Below, in pieces: positions 43,859 through 52,949 of a DNA stretch of 64,000 nucleotides. This DNA is from Sulfurovum sp. TSL6. GTDB taxonomy: Bacteria; Campylobacterota; Campylobacteria; Campylobacterales; Sulfurovaceae. The first letter of the stretch is position 1. Each line of letters opens with the position of its first letter. A program made the position numbers and the translations under genes. The notes beneath the pieces are model-generated. The model had not been told where the DNA came from. It saw only the letters and a program-made list of their open reading frames with translations, and ran no database searches. The stretch lies in NCBI RefSeq assembly GCF_019972115.1, contig NZ_BPFJ01000001.1, positions 310,001 to 374,000 of the forward strand, given 5' to 3'.

Positions 43859-44628
43859 GCATCCAAAGATTTGATATCGTCATGGCTTGTCATGTCTAGC
43901 TGTACAGGGGTGATAGAAACATAACCATCGTTAATCGCTTCAAAGTCTGTAACGTGACCGGTTGTTTCCATCCATCCTAAAGCGGGTAAACCTATCCAAT
44001 AGTACTCTTTTCCCCGTGGATTATGATGTACTTCTGCATGGTGTGCATAAAGACGGTTCCCTGCACGTGTCACTTTAAAACCCTTACACTTTGAAGATGG
44101 CATAGGCGGGATATTGATATTTAAAAATTTACGTGGAGGCAGAGGAAACTCCTTTGCAAATATTTTTTCTACCAAAGTGACGATACTTTGCGTTGCCAGA
44201 TCATATCCAAACTCTTTGATGCTCTCACCTTTGTCTTTATAGACTTGAGAAATGGCAATACCCGGAATACCTTGCAGTACGGCTTCCATTGCGGCTGATG
44301 CAGTACCGGAGTATGTGATGTCCTCACCCATATTGGCACCTATATTGATGCCTGAGATCACAATGTCCGGTCGTCTCTCTTTAGTAAAGATCTTGTTGAG
44401 CGCGAGAAAAACACAATCGGTAGGTGTACCGTCATCTAGCTTATAAAAATCCTTTTCAACTTCTACAAAATTGAGAGGTCTGGTCAATGTCAGTGAGTGT
44501 CCACATGCTGATTTCTCTGTGGTGGGTGCTACAACGCTGACATGACCTAAAGGTTTGAGTGCTTCAACCAGTGCTACAAGTCCTTCAGACTCAAAGCCAT
44601 CATCATTAGTGACTAATATTTGCTTCAT
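43849..44628 (-). CDS. surE: 5'/3'-nucleotidase SurE
   Basis: A 259-residue metal-dependent phosphatase for nucleoside 5' and 3' monophosphates. The metal site Asp-Asp is seen in VTNDDGFESEGL at the N-terminus, with further ligands in APTTEKSACGHSLTLTRPL and SGINIGANMGEDITYSGTASAAMEA. Length is normal. It heads the surE-tcdA pair and is divergent from greA, whose promoter region lies in the 126-base gap. Confidence 0.96.
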   Translation of the reverse strand: MKQILVTNDDGFESEGLVALVEALKPLGHVSVVAPTTEKSACGHSLTLTRPLNFVEVEKDFYKLDDGTPTDCVFLALNKIFTKERRPDIVISGINIGANMGEDITYSGTASAAMEAVLQGIPGIAISQVYKDKGESIKEFGYDLATQSIVTLVEKIFAKEFPLPPRKFLNINIPPMPSSKCKGFKVTRAGNRLYAHHAEVHHNPRGKEYYWIGLPALGWMETTGHVTDFEAINDGYVSITPVQLDMTSHDDIKSLDAWL

Positions 44629-44707
44629 TTACTATACTCTATCTGTAGACTTCTTTTATAAATTTTAAAAGAAGTCTATTATTTTATCGGTATTATAACC
44701 TTTTTGG

Positions 44708-44713
44708 TATAAT
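44708..44713 (+). promoter_or_regulatory. Extended -10 promoter of greA
   Basis: TGGTATAAT is an extended -10 element (TGN before TATAAT), 42 bases before the greA GTG start. Confidence 0.6.
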
Positions 44714-44754
44714 ACCTACAATTATATATAAATGAATCATTTAAAGGACCTATC

Positions 44755-45243
44755 GTGCAAAAAGAGCCGATGTTAAAAGAAACTTACAACAAACTTTCAG
44801 AAGAACTTGAACAATTAAAATCTGTGGAGAGAGGTACTATAGCTAAAATCATAGATGAAGCAAGAGAACTCGGTGACCTTAAGGAGAATGCGGAGTATCA
44901 TGCAGCCAAAGACAAACAAGGACTGATGGAAGCACGTATTGCAGAGCTTACCGATATCATAGGGCGTGCACAGGTAGTTGATCCTTCAACTTTTCCACAT
45001 ACCAGAGTAAGTTTTGGATCAACAATAGAATTGACAGATCAAAATACAGGTGAAGAGGTACATTATACGATCGTAGGTGGTACAGAATCAAATCCGTCCA
45101 AGGGATTGATCTCTATTCAGTCTCCTATGGCTCGTGTACTTATAGGTAAAGAAGAGGGAGATGAAGTATCACTTGTACTCCCTAGCGGTAAAAAAACATA
45201 TGATATTGAAGAGATCTCTTACCAAGAGATCAACCTAGATTAA
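44755..45243 (+). CDS. greA: Transcription elongation factor GreA
   Basis: A 162-residue GreA, which rescues backtracked RNA polymerase by stimulating transcript cleavage. The N-terminal coiled coil carries the tip sequence ARELGDLKENAEYHAAKDKQ, and the C-terminal FKBP-like domain ends in VLPSGKKTYDIEEISY. The start is GTG 44755 with AAGGACC ahead; the resulting QKEPM beginning matches Campylobacterota GreA, so this is preferred over ATG 44770. argC follows 12 bases after the stop. Confidence 0.95.
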   Translation: MQKEPMLKETYNKLSEELEQLKSVERGTIAKIIDEARELGDLKENAEYHAAKDKQGLMEARIAELTDIIGRAQVVDPSTFPHTRVSFGSTIELTDQNTGEEVHYTIVGGTESNPSKGLISIQSPMARVLIGKEEGDEVSLVLPSGKKTYDIEEISYQEINLD

Positions 45244-45255
45244 AAAGGCTTAGAG

Positions 45256-46263
45256 ATGGTAAAAGTAGGTGTTGTAGGAGCCAGTGGATACACAGGGCTG
45301 GAACTGGTTAAAATGTTGGTTACTCATGATGGCTTTCAGTTGACCTATCTTGCCACGACTCAGGGAGATACGATGATAGAAAAACTACATCCTTCCTTGG
45401 TAGATGTGATCAGCCACTCTGTAGAAAAAGCCGATGCAGCCTCTGTAGCTGAACGCTGTGAACTTGTTTTTCTAGCCCTTCCTCATAAAGCCTCTATGGG
45501 CTTCGCTAAAGAGCTTTTGGATAAAGGGGTAAAAGTAGTAGATCTTTCTGCAGATTATCGTTTAGAGCTTGATACGTATGAAGCACACTATTGTGCACAT
45601 GAAGATAAAGGCCATTTGGATGATGCTACATATGCACTGATCGAGTATTATAGAGAAGAGTTGAAAGGAACGAACCTTGCTGCCGGACCTGGTTGTTATC
45701 CTACTGCAACACTTCTTGGTATTTTACCGTTCATACCATATATCGATACGTCTGCACCTCTTTTTGTCGATGCAAAGTCTGGCGTGAGCGGTGCAGGTAA
45801 AACACTGAGCGAGACTGCACATTTTGTGACGATCAACGATAACATCTTTGCCTATAATCCGCTTAAACACCGTCATGCACCAGAGATAGCAGAGAAGATA
45901 GAAAAGGTACACGGTGCTAAAATGAATGTAAACTTTGTTCCACATCTTATCCCTGCGACACGCGGTGAGTTGGTTTCTGTTTATGCAACGTTAAAAGAAG
46001 ATATCGATCCGCTTGAAATATTGAAAGAACACTATGCGAACGATCCTTTCATTCGTATCAGAGAGACACCTGTTGACATTAAAAGTACAGCGGGCACACA
46101 TTTTTGTGACATCTTTGCAGCCAAAAACGGCAATGCACTTTTTGTCTCTTCTGCCATAGATAACCTCTTGCGTGGTGCAAGTTCTCAGGCACTTGTGGCC
46201 GCGAACTTGATGTGCGGATATGATGAACGCATGGGTATCCCTACGATTGCCTACATTCCATAA
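45256..46263 (+). CDS. argC: N-acetyl-gamma-glutamyl-phosphate reductase
   Basis: A 335-residue NADPH-dependent reductase, third step of arginine synthesis. The Rossmann start VGVVGASGYTGLELVK, the catalytic cysteine near residue 148 in GPGCYPTATLLGILP, the SGVSGAGKTLSE segment and HRHAPEI are family signatures of the type 1 ArgC. It closely follows greA, a co-transcription with no obvious functional link. A structured, repeat-like intergenic element follows. Confidence 0.96.
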   Translation: MVKVGVVGASGYTGLELVKMLVTHDGFQLTYLATTQGDTMIEKLHPSLVDVISHSVEKADAASVAERCELVFLALPHKASMGFAKELLDKGVKVVDLSADYRLELDTYEAHYCAHEDKGHLDDATYALIEYYREELKGTNLAAGPGCYPTATLLGILPFIPYIDTSAPLFVDAKSGVSGAGKTLSETAHFVTINDNIFAYNPLKHRHAPEIAEKIEKVHGAKMNVNFVPHLIPATRGELVSVYATLKEDIDPLEILKEHYANDPFIRIRETPVDIKSTAGTHFCDIFAAKNGNALFVSSAIDNLLRGASSQALVAANLMCGYDERMGIPTIAYIP

Positions 46264-46295
46264 AAATTATTATTTTATTATAGTTTAGATTTCTT

Positions 46296-46420
46296 TTCTT
46301 TTTTTCTAGAAAAGTAGGCAAAAGTCGTCACGGTTCTAAAACGCTAGATTTCTGGCATTAAATGCCGATACCTCCCGTCGCTGAAGCGAAAGTGGGGTGC
46401 AAGGGCGTTCACTGTGACAA
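46296..46420. repeat. Possible dispersed intergenic element with hairpins after argC
   Basis: The 166-base gap between argC and the next gene is unlike its AT-rich surroundings. It begins with a pyrimidine tract closed by AGAAAAG (a CTTTTCT/AGAAAAG stem), then AGTAGGCAAAAGTCGTCACGG, a GGCATTAAATGCC hairpin, a CGCTGAAGCG hairpin, and closes with GTGAC against GTCAC near its start. The look is that of a repeated intergenic element, but only one copy is in the window. Confidence 0.35.
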
Positions 46421-46444
46421 AAAAGAGCGATGATTGGAGAATAT

Positions 46445-47128
46445 ATGTTTGAGATCAAAGAGCAAGCACTTTTTATTGCTGACTCCCATTACCCTCATCA
46501 TGGAGATGCTTTTTGGGTTTTACTGAAAAAGCTGGAGAGTGGAGAACTACAGACCCCTCAGCTATTTTTGATGGGTGACAACTTTGATCTTCTCTTTGGA
46601 CATAATGACTACATACAGACTTTTTCAAAAGAAGCCATTGCTCTTTTACAAACGCTTTCACAAAAACTTGATATATACTACTTTGAAGGAAACCATGATT
46701 TTTGCCTCAAAGATGTTTTTCCTGATATCCATGTTTACAGCAGAGAAGAGCAGCCTGTCATGTTTCAATTGGGAGAGAAAAAAGTTGCGATCTCTCATGG
46801 TGACAGATATGCCACAGGATTTGGTTATGATCTCTATTGTAAAATTTTACGCAATAAAAAGACACTCACTATCCTTAAACCTTTTGAAAAGGCTATCATT
46901 GATCACCGTATGAAAAAGTTGTCGAAAAAGCATATCTGTTTTAACTTTCACGGCTTTGAGAAAAGAGTGGAAGAGATATTGGAAAACTATACTGAAGCTG
47001 ACCTCGTGATCGAAGGCCATTTTCATCAGTGTAAGACAATAGGTAAATACATCTCTTTACCCTCATTGGCATGTCAGGGCATGGTAGGTGTCATGGAAGA
47101 GGGTGAAATGCATTTTAAGACACTTTAA
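46445..47128 (+). CDS. lpxH: UDP-2,3-diacylglucosamine diphosphatase-like metallophosphatase (LpxH family)
   Basis: A 227-residue dimetal phosphoesterase. Motifs in order: IADSHYPHH, MGDNFDLLF, EGNHDF, ISHGDRYATG and EGHFHQC, as in LpxH, which hydrolyses UDP-2,3-diacylglucosamine to lipid X in lipid A synthesis at the inner membrane face. I take ATG 46445 with TTGGAG upstream as start; ATG 46430 gives five more residues. It overlaps the yqaA start by one base. Related calcineurin-like phosphatases cannot be fully excluded. Confidence 0.82.
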   Translation: MFEIKEQALFIADSHYPHHGDAFWVLLKKLESGELQTPQLFLMGDNFDLLFGHNDYIQTFSKEAIALLQTLSQKLDIYYFEGNHDFCLKDVFPDIHVYSREEQPVMFQLGEKKVAISHGDRYATGFGYDLYCKILRNKKTLTILKPFEKAIIDHRMKKLSKKHICFNFHGFEKRVEEILENYTEADLVIEGHFHQCKTIGKYISLPSLACQGMVGVMEEGEMHFKTL

Positions 47129-47550
47129 TGGTTTATCTTACACTCTTTACTGTTGCTTTTATCTCTGCTACACTTTTGCCTATGGGAAGTGAAGCACTAC
47201 TTCTTTACGATGTATCTCAAAATTATTCATTGCTGTTATTGTGGGGTTTTGCTACGGTGGGTAATACACTGGGCTCTATGGTTAATTACTGGCTAGGATT
47301 GAAAGGTGAAATATATCTTGAGAAAAAAGGGTATCTGTCTGCAAAGAAGATGGAAAAAGCAATAGGGTCTTTTCATCGTTTTGGAGGATGGATACTGCTT
47401 TTGTCATGGATGCCCATTATCGGAGATCCATTGACTTTTATAGCTGGAGTACTACGTTATGATTTTAAGTACTTTGCATTTATTGTAGCTATGGCTAAAG
47501 GGACACGTTATGCGATCGTCATCTTTTTAGCAAGCAGTTTGTCTGTATAG
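47128..47550 (+). CDS. yqaA: YqaA family membrane protein (DedA-like)
   Basis: A 140-residue inner-membrane protein with about four segments. GNTLGSMVNYWLG and WMPIIGDPLTFIAGVLRY match the SNARE-associated/DedA-like YqaA family; DedA proteins act in lipid flipping and membrane homeostasis, while YqaA itself is uncharacterised. It overlaps the lpxH-like stop (TAATG), so the pair is translated together; a shared role in envelope lipids is plausible. Its 3' end overlaps the convergent DUF3817 gene by 43 bases. Confidence 0.87.
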   Translation: MVYLTLFTVAFISATLLPMGSEALLLYDVSQNYSLLLLWGFATVGNTLGSMVNYWLGLKGEIYLEKKGYLSAKKMEKAIGSFHRFGGWILLLSWMPIIGDPLTFIAGVLRYDFKYFAFIVAMAKGTRYAIVIFLASSLSV

Positions 47551-47801
47551 AAAGACCCAAAAGGGATAAGTGACAAAATAGAGTAAAGAGCCGTTTCTTT
47601 CAAGTTAAAACCAGCTTCTTTCTTCGCCTCGATGATCTGATAGATGAAAGCAAAGACGAGAAGACCATGTAGCATGCCTACCACTTTAGTGGCTATAGGG
47701 TAGCCAAAACTATATTTCATTGGCATAGCGATGAAGATCAAGATGATAAATGAGATCCCTTCTATTTTATTGATCAAACGAAATTTTTGTAATTCAGACA
47801 T
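47508..47801 (-). CDS. DUF3817 small membrane protein
   Basis: A 97-residue integral membrane protein with about three hydrophobic segments. FRLINKIEGISFIILIFIAMPMKY and KVVGMLHGLLVFAFIYQI are typical of DUF3817 (YdzA-like) proteins, of unknown function. The C-terminal 14 codons overlap the end of yqaA on the opposite strand. Start preceded by AGGAGACTA. Confidence 0.85.
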   Translation of the reverse strand: MSELQKFRLINKIEGISFIILIFIAMPMKYSFGYPIATKVVGMLHGLLVFAFIYQIIEAKKEAGFNLKETALYSILSLIPFGSFYTDKLLAKKMTIA

Positions 47802-47866
47802 ATAGTCTCCTAATTATGATTTTTGTGAGTATAGCAGAAGATGTTTAATAATCAATTTTTTTAGGT

Positions 47867-47872
47867 TATAAT
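47867..47872 (+). promoter_or_regulatory. TATAAT -10 box ahead of the membrane protein gene at 47906
   Basis: A perfect TATAAT 34 bases before the chosen start; T-rich sequence precedes it. Confidence 0.45.
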
Positions 47873-47905
47873 TATTTATCTATGTTAAAAGGAAAAGGGG
47901 TAAAG

Positions 47906-48586
47906 ATGCAAAATGAAAATGTAGATGTCAAAAACATACCAGAGTATGATTTTGACATTATAGAAATGATAAAAAAAGGTTTTAATCGTATAGAAGGTGT
48001 AAAGGGGTTATTTCTGGGTGCATTTGCTGTATATATTGTTGTTGCTATTATCGTACAAATTATATTGGGCATTTTTTTCCCTTCCCCACCGCCTCCTGCA
48101 CAACCGAACCTTTTGAATCAACAGATCGTTACCATTTTAAGTTACCCGGTACTTATGCCTCTTATCGTTGGGGTTATCATGCTTGCCATACACTACTCAC
48201 GTGGAGAGCGGATAGCGTTTAACTCTATATTTAACTACTATCACCTTACGGGTAAATTGGCATTAGCAGGACTACTGATCTATATTATGACGGTCATAGG
48301 GTTTGTACTTTTGATTCTTCCGGGTATCTATTTGAGTATCGCGTATGTTTTTACTTTGCCGCTTATAGCCGATAAAGGAATGGGTGTTTGGGATGCGATG
48401 GAGCTGTCAAGAAAAGCTGTGACTAAACATTGGTTCAAGGTCTTTGGTCTGTTTTTCCTGCTCAGTCTCATTATGACACTGGGTGCACTGGTACTGGGGA
48501 TAGGTCTCATCTGGGCAGTACCTTTGCTCTTTGTCACGCTTTACGGGTTACTTTATCCACTGATCTTTGATGGGGTAAGTGTTTAA
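47906..48586 (+). CDS. Polytopic membrane protein of unknown function
   Basis: A 226-residue protein with about five membrane segments and a hydrophilic, acidic N-terminus. I prefer ATG 47906, after AAAGGGGTAAAG, to ATG 47882, which has no ribosome site. A proline-rich loop SPPPPAQP follows the first membrane segment. The second half has LPGIYLSIAYVFTLPLIADKG and MELSRKAVTKHWFKVFGLFFL, a layout shared by glycerophosphoryl-diester-phosphodiesterase-associated and DUF975-like membrane proteins. That resemblance is loose; I assign no function. Confidence 0.7.
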   Translation: MQNENVDVKNIPEYDFDIIEMIKKGFNRIEGVKGLFLGAFAVYIVVAIIVQIILGIFFPSPPPPAQPNLLNQQIVTILSYPVLMPLIVGVIMLAIHYSRGERIAFNSIFNYYHLTGKLALAGLLIYIMTVIGFVLLILPGIYLSIAYVFTLPLIADKGMGVWDAMELSRKAVTKHWFKVFGLFFLLSLIMTLGALVLGIGLIWAVPLLFVTLYGLLYPLIFDGVSV

Positions 48587-48634
48587 ATGAAAGAAGGCAG
48601 TCCTTGTATAATGAACGAGGACCTTGAAGTTATT

Positions 48635-49552
48635 TTATCCGATCAAATCCGAACACAGATCAAAACGGTTATGTGTCATCAAATGCACTTTCCCATGTAC
48701 ACCCATCATCTCATCAAAGATACGTTTTGAAAGAGCAAATCCTACTTCCTGTTCTCTATCTTCTCCATCCATTGCTGCAAGGTTCATTTCATCTATGATG
48801 GGCTTTGGTACAGAGATTCCGGGAACTTTGTCATCTATAAAGTTGGCTGTTTTAGCTCTTACGATAGGGAACTGACCCAAGACAAGTTGGGCTTCTTTTG
48901 CAGTGTCTCTGATGCTTGACTCTTTGGCTTCCTCAAAAAGTGCCAAGAGCTCTTTGGCATTTTCCAGGTCATAGACCGGCTGGGTGATGATGGCACGAGC
49001 ACCATAGTTGAGTTTTTTGATCATGCGTTTTTTAAGACTGTTCATATCTTTTGCGGTAGCATTGCTTACAGCAAACGGATAGATGGGTTTAGGTGCGGGA
49101 TTTAACTGCTTATTACTGTAGTCCACTCCTTTGTTAAGGTGGTAGATGATACTTAGAAGCAGGGTAGAGTCACGCTCCAAGACACCTTTAACCTCCGGCT
49201 GGTCTGAATACTTTGCAGGATCACCTGTAAGTGCCAGTATACAGCGCAGGTCAAAGTCATTGGCGCCAAGCAGGGTAGACTGCAATGAAAGCTTATTTTT
49301 ATCTCTCATACTCATCGTTGCAATAACAGGTTTCCCAAATGTCTGCTGTACTTTTATGGCAGAGAGTACCCCTGACATTTTGAGTTTTGCCAAAGGATTG
49401 TCTGTACATGAAAAACCTGTGACCTTGTCTTGTAGATTGTGTTTTTTAATGTCAGCGATAATACCATTAATGGATGCTCCATGAGGAGGGTTTATCTCTA
49501 CGGTAATGAATTTCCTATCGTTACAAAGAACGTCGCAAAATTTTTCAAACAT
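48635..49552 (-). CDS. metF: Methylenetetrahydrofolate reductase family protein
   Basis: A 305-residue TIM-barrel flavoprotein of the MTHFR family, which reduces 5,10-methylene-THF to 5-methyl-THF for methionine synthesis. Visible are VEINPPHGAS at the N-terminus, MRDKNKLSLQSTLLGA, ILALTGDPAKYSDQP and GARAIITQPVYD. The start region VEINPPHG replaces the commoner FEFFPP, so it is a divergent member and could serve another C1 reaction. Convergent with the membrane protein gene upstream, divergent from serB. Confidence 0.8.
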   Translation of the reverse strand: MFEKFCDVLCNDRKFITVEINPPHGASINGIIADIKKHNLQDKVTGFSCTDNPLAKLKMSGVLSAIKVQQTFGKPVIATMSMRDKNKLSLQSTLLGANDFDLRCILALTGDPAKYSDQPEVKGVLERDSTLLLSIIYHLNKGVDYSNKQLNPAPKPIYPFAVSNATAKDMNSLKKRMIKKLNYGARAIITQPVYDLENAKELLALFEEAKESSIRDTAKEAQLVLGQFPIVRAKTANFIDDKVPGISVPKPIIDEMNLAAMDGEDREQEVGFALSKRIFDEMMGVHGKVHLMTHNRFDLCSDLIG

Positions 49553-49662
49553 GTAATATACTCTTTATAGTTTAATTAGTTATAATTCTACCTAAATAAT
49601 GCATAGAGGGTTATTACAGCATATCCAATGCATAACATATTAACAAATATTAATTAGGAACT

Positions 49663-50298
49663 ATGATGACTAAACTAGCCGTATTTGACTTTGACTCAAC
49701 ACTGATGGATGGCGAGACCATCGACTTTTTGGCTGAACCACTTGGACTTGAAAAGTCTGTAGCAGAGATCACAGAAAGAGCCATGGCAGGGGAGTTGGAT
49801 TTTTTCAAGTCTCTTGTAGCCAGAGTATCGCTTATAGAAGGTTTGGAAGAAGAAAGAGTAAATGCTATCTGTTCAGAACTCCCTATGATGCCTGGTGCAT
49901 TTGAAGTGGTGGCTGGCCTTAAAGAGCGTGGTTATACGGTGGTTTGTTTTTCTGGTGGGTTTAGAAATGCTACAAAGCCTGCTTGTGAAAAACTAGGTAT
50001 TGATGCAGACTTCTCAAACTTCTTACATGCTGAAAGAGGCATACTTACAGGACAAGTCGGTGGAGAGATGATGCATTCTGATGCAAAAGGCGAAATGATC
50101 ATACGACTACAAAGTCTCCTGGGTGTAAACAGAGAAGATACACTTGTGGTAGGTGACGGAGCCAATGATCTCAGTATGTTCGCGCATGCAGATACACGTG
50201 TGGCATTTTGTGCAAAACCTGTACTGAAAGAGGCTGCAACACACTGTGTAGATGAGAAAGACCTCACTCAGATACTTCAGATAGTAGACGCGCTGTAA
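49663..50298 (+). CDS. serB: Phosphoserine phosphatase
   Basis: A 211-residue HAD phosphatase for the last step of serine synthesis. The nucleophile motif is DFDSTLMDGE near residue 8, motif II lies in VVCFSGGFRNATK, and the closing acidic motif is VVGDGANDLSMF. E. coli SerB has an additional N-terminal ACT-like domain that is absent here, as in Campylobacterota. The start is probably the first of two ATGs (GGAACT before). Its stop overlaps the ABC transporter start (TAATG). Confidence 0.93.
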   Translation: MMTKLAVFDFDSTLMDGETIDFLAEPLGLEKSVAEITERAMAGELDFFKSLVARVSLIEGLEEERVNAICSELPMMPGAFEVVAGLKERGYTVVCFSGGFRNATKPACEKLGIDADFSNFLHAERGILTGQVGGEMMHSDAKGEMIIRLQSLLGVNREDTLVVGDGANDLSMFAHADTRVAFCAKPVLKEAATHCVDEKDLTQILQIVDAL

Positions 50299-52064
50299 TG
50301 CAAAACAACAGTTGTAGTATCAAAGGCATTGTACGACAACTGTTCACTTATAAAAAAGCTGTCCTTTTAGGCAATGTACTTGCACTGCTCTCTACACTGC
50401 TTGTCGTCATTATCCCGCTTTTTATTCCACTACTTGTAGATGAACTTTTATTGGGACAGGATCATGGATTCATCGCTTGGATATCTGAAAACCTTTTCAC
50501 TTCAGACACCAAAGGGTATGTACTCTTTGTTTTGGTCCTTATAATCTTTTTTCGCGTTTCCAGTGTGCTTTTAAGTATCATGCAAAGTAAAATATTTACG
50601 ATCATTTCAAAAAATATCACTTATAAAATGAGAGAGTCTTTACTGAGACATCTTAAACATGTTTCACTCAAAGAGTATGAGACCATGCGTGTAGGAGCGG
50701 TGACTTCCAAACTGGTTACAGATGTAGAGACGATAGACGGATTTGTAAGCAGTACCATCTCTAAATTTATCATTGCTTCTTTTGTATTGCTTTTTTCCGC
50801 GGTGGTGCTTTTGTGGATCCATTGGCAGCTCGCCCTATTCATTTTGGTCACCAACCCCATCGTTGTATTCTTTACTGCCAAACTGTCACGGAATATCGGT
50901 AAACTCAAAAAAGAGGAAAACAAAGCGGTAGAGATCTTTCAGTCTGCATTGAATGAAACGTTGGAGCTCTTTCACCAGATCCGTGCGGCAAATAAAGAAG
51001 AGTACTTCTTTGACAAGAGTGAAGTAAAGGCCAGAGAACTGAAAGACCATGCTATCGCATACGGGTATAAAAGCGAAGCTGCCATGAAGTACTCCTATTT
51101 GGTATTTTTGAGCGGGTATGAAGTCTTTAGGGCAGTGAGTATCTTGGCTGTAGCATACTCTGATCTCTCTGTGGGGTTGATGCTCGCTATTTTTTCATAC
51201 CTGTGGGTAATGGTAACACCTACACAAGATATTATTAATTTTCAGTATGCACTCTCTACAGCTAAAGCGGCCTGTGCACGTATAAACAGTATCTATACGA
51301 TGGAACAAGAACCACAAAGAGAAGAACGGAACAATCCTTTTGATGCTCAACATGCCATTGACATAAAAGTGAAAGATCTTTCATTTTCCTATCAGAAAAA
51401 CAAAAAGATATTAACTAATATTAATATGTATATTAAAAAAGGTTCAAAGGTCGCCATTGTCGGTGCCAGCGGTTCTGGAAAAACAACACTCGCTAACATA
51501 CTTGTAGGTTTCTATCCTTTGGAGGAGGGGGAGGTTGTGTATGGGAATGTGTCCAACAAAGCACTGAAACTTTCCACGATAAGAGAAAATATTCATCTTA
51601 TCTTGCAACATCCTAAACTCTTTAATGATACAATGCTGTTCAATCTAACTCTAGGCAAAAAGTACAGTGTGGAAGCAGTGCAAAAAGCACTCGAGATCGC
51701 ACAGCTTACCAATGTCATAGAGCGTTTAGATCTGGGACTTGATACACTGGTTGGAAAAGACGGTATCAAGCTCAGCGGAGGGCAACGGCAAAGAGTAGCA
51801 ATAGCTAGGATGATCTTATCTGATCCCAAAGTGGTGATCTTTGATGAATCAACCTCGGCTCTAGATGTACATACAGAAATGAAACTGTTTGATGCACTGC
51901 ATGACTTTTTGTCTCAAAAGACGGTGATCACTATCGCACACAGACTCAGTACCATAAAAAGTGCAGAGTTCATTTATGTGTTAGAAGATGGTGAAGTGGT
52001 GGATAGTGGTACCCCAAACGCACTCTTGGAAAAAGACGAGAGTTATTTTTCTAGCATGGTTTAA
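50298..52064 (+). CDS. ABC exporter with fused membrane and ATPase domains
   Basis: A 588-residue half-transporter of the MsbA/LmrA type. About six membrane segments occupy residues 15-300 and the ATPase 350-588: Walker A VGASGSGKTTLANILVG, signature LSGGQRQRVAIARMIL, Walker B KVVIFDESTSALD and the switch histidine in TIAHRLS. It should act as a homodimer exporting lipid, peptide or drug. Its neighbours serB and uppP (12 bases downstream) do not define the substrate; the uppP link makes an envelope lipid or glycan worth considering. Confidence 0.92.
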   Translation: MQNNSCSIKGIVRQLFTYKKAVLLGNVLALLSTLLVVIIPLFIPLLVDELLLGQDHGFIAWISENLFTSDTKGYVLFVLVLIIFFRVSSVLLSIMQSKIFTIISKNITYKMRESLLRHLKHVSLKEYETMRVGAVTSKLVTDVETIDGFVSSTISKFIIASFVLLFSAVVLLWIHWQLALFILVTNPIVVFFTAKLSRNIGKLKKEENKAVEIFQSALNETLELFHQIRAANKEEYFFDKSEVKARELKDHAIAYGYKSEAAMKYSYLVFLSGYEVFRAVSILAVAYSDLSVGLMLAIFSYLWVMVTPTQDIINFQYALSTAKAACARINSIYTMEQEPQREERNNPFDAQHAIDIKVKDLSFSYQKNKKILTNINMYIKKGSKVAIVGASGSGKTTLANILVGFYPLEEGEVVYGNVSNKALKLSTIRENIHLILQHPKLFNDTMLFNLTLGKKYSVEAVQKALEIAQLTNVIERLDLGLDTLVGKDGIKLSGGQRQRVAIARMILSDPKVVIFDESTSALDVHTEMKLFDALHDFLSQKTVITIAHRLSTIKSAEFIYVLEDGEVVDSGTPNALLEKDESYFSSMV

Positions 52065-52076
52065 AAAAGGCATACA

Positions 52077-52841
52077 TTGGATATTTTTCAAGCGATAATC
52101 ATAGGTATTATCGAAGGGTTTACAGAGTTTTTACCCATTTCATCTACCGGGCATATGATCGTTGCCAGTAAGTTCTTGGGTGTTTCTCAGGATGCGCTGA
52201 CAAAAGCGTATGAAGTCATCATACAATTTGCTGCAATTATGGCTGTGATGCTTATCTATAGAGAAAAGATCACTTTCAAGAAAATAGCACTTTGGCAAAA
52301 ACTTTTTGTTGCTTTTTTACCTTTGGCCATCGTAGGCTACCTCTTCAAAGATCAGATCAAAACACTTTTTACTGTTGAAGTGGTTGCATGGATGTTTATT
52401 ATAGGTGGGCTTATTTTTCTTATACTTGAGTATTTTTACAAAGAAAAAGAGTGGCATATCTCAGACGTGGAAGCAGTCAGTTATACACAGGCGCTATGGG
52501 TCGGTATCGCCCAGATATTTTCACTCATTCCGGGTACAAGCAGAGCAGGGGCTACCATTGTTGGCGGGTTACTGGTAGGTATGGATAGAAAAGCATCTGC
52601 AGAGTTTTCTTTTTTACTTGCGATCCCGGTTATGGCAGCAGTGACAGGTTATGACTTACTCAAACACTATCAGGATTTTGCAGATGCCAACTGGGGAGCT
52701 TTCGTTGCAGGCTTTATTGCGGCATTTATCGTAGCCTATCTGACGATTAAACTTTTTCTGGCATTTATTCAACGTTTTACCTTTGTAGCATTTGGTATCT
52801 ATAGAATACTTTTTGGAGTGATTTTATTGACATTACTTTAA
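52077..52841 (+). CDS. uppP: Undecaprenyl-diphosphatase
   Basis: A 254-residue inner-membrane enzyme (BacA/UppP) that recycles undecaprenyl diphosphate for cell wall synthesis; also linked to bacitracin resistance. Signature segments are [19 protein letters not shown] at the N-terminus and the [13 protein letters not shown] loop in the middle, with Glu and Ser/Arg catalytic residues. The start is TTG 52077 with AAAAAGG six bases before; it keeps the conserved [13 protein letters not shown] beginning, and no ATG serves as well. Confidence 0.94.
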   Translation: MDIFQAIIIGIIEGFTEFLPISSTGHMIVASKFLGVSQDALTKAYEVIIQFAAIMAVMLIYREKITFKKIALWQKLFVAFLPLAIVGYLFKDQIKTLFTVEVVAWMFIIGGLIFLILEYFYKEKEWHISDVEAVSYTQALWVGIAQIFSLIPGTSRAGATIVGGLLVGMDRKASAEFSFLLAIPVMAAVTGYDLLKHYQDFADANWGAFVAGFIAAFIVAYLTIKLFLAFIQRFTFVAFGIYRILFGVILLTLL

Positions 52842-52917
52842 CGCAACAATGCAGCTGAATTTATAGAACCTCTTGCGGGAGTTTCTCTTAAGTTCAAAAA
52901 AGATCTTTTGGACATGA

Positions 52918-52933
52918 ATGAGGTGTACCTCAT
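52918..52933 (+). promoter_or_regulatory. Hairpin just upstream of the DEAD-box helicase ribosome site
   Basis: ATGAGG (52918-52923) pairs with CCTCAT (52928-52933) around TGTA and is followed by ATTTT. It may be the uppP terminator, or a 5' leader stem, as it stands only 16 bases before the helicase start. Confidence 0.4.
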
Positions 52934-52949
52934 ATTTTAAAGGTAAATA

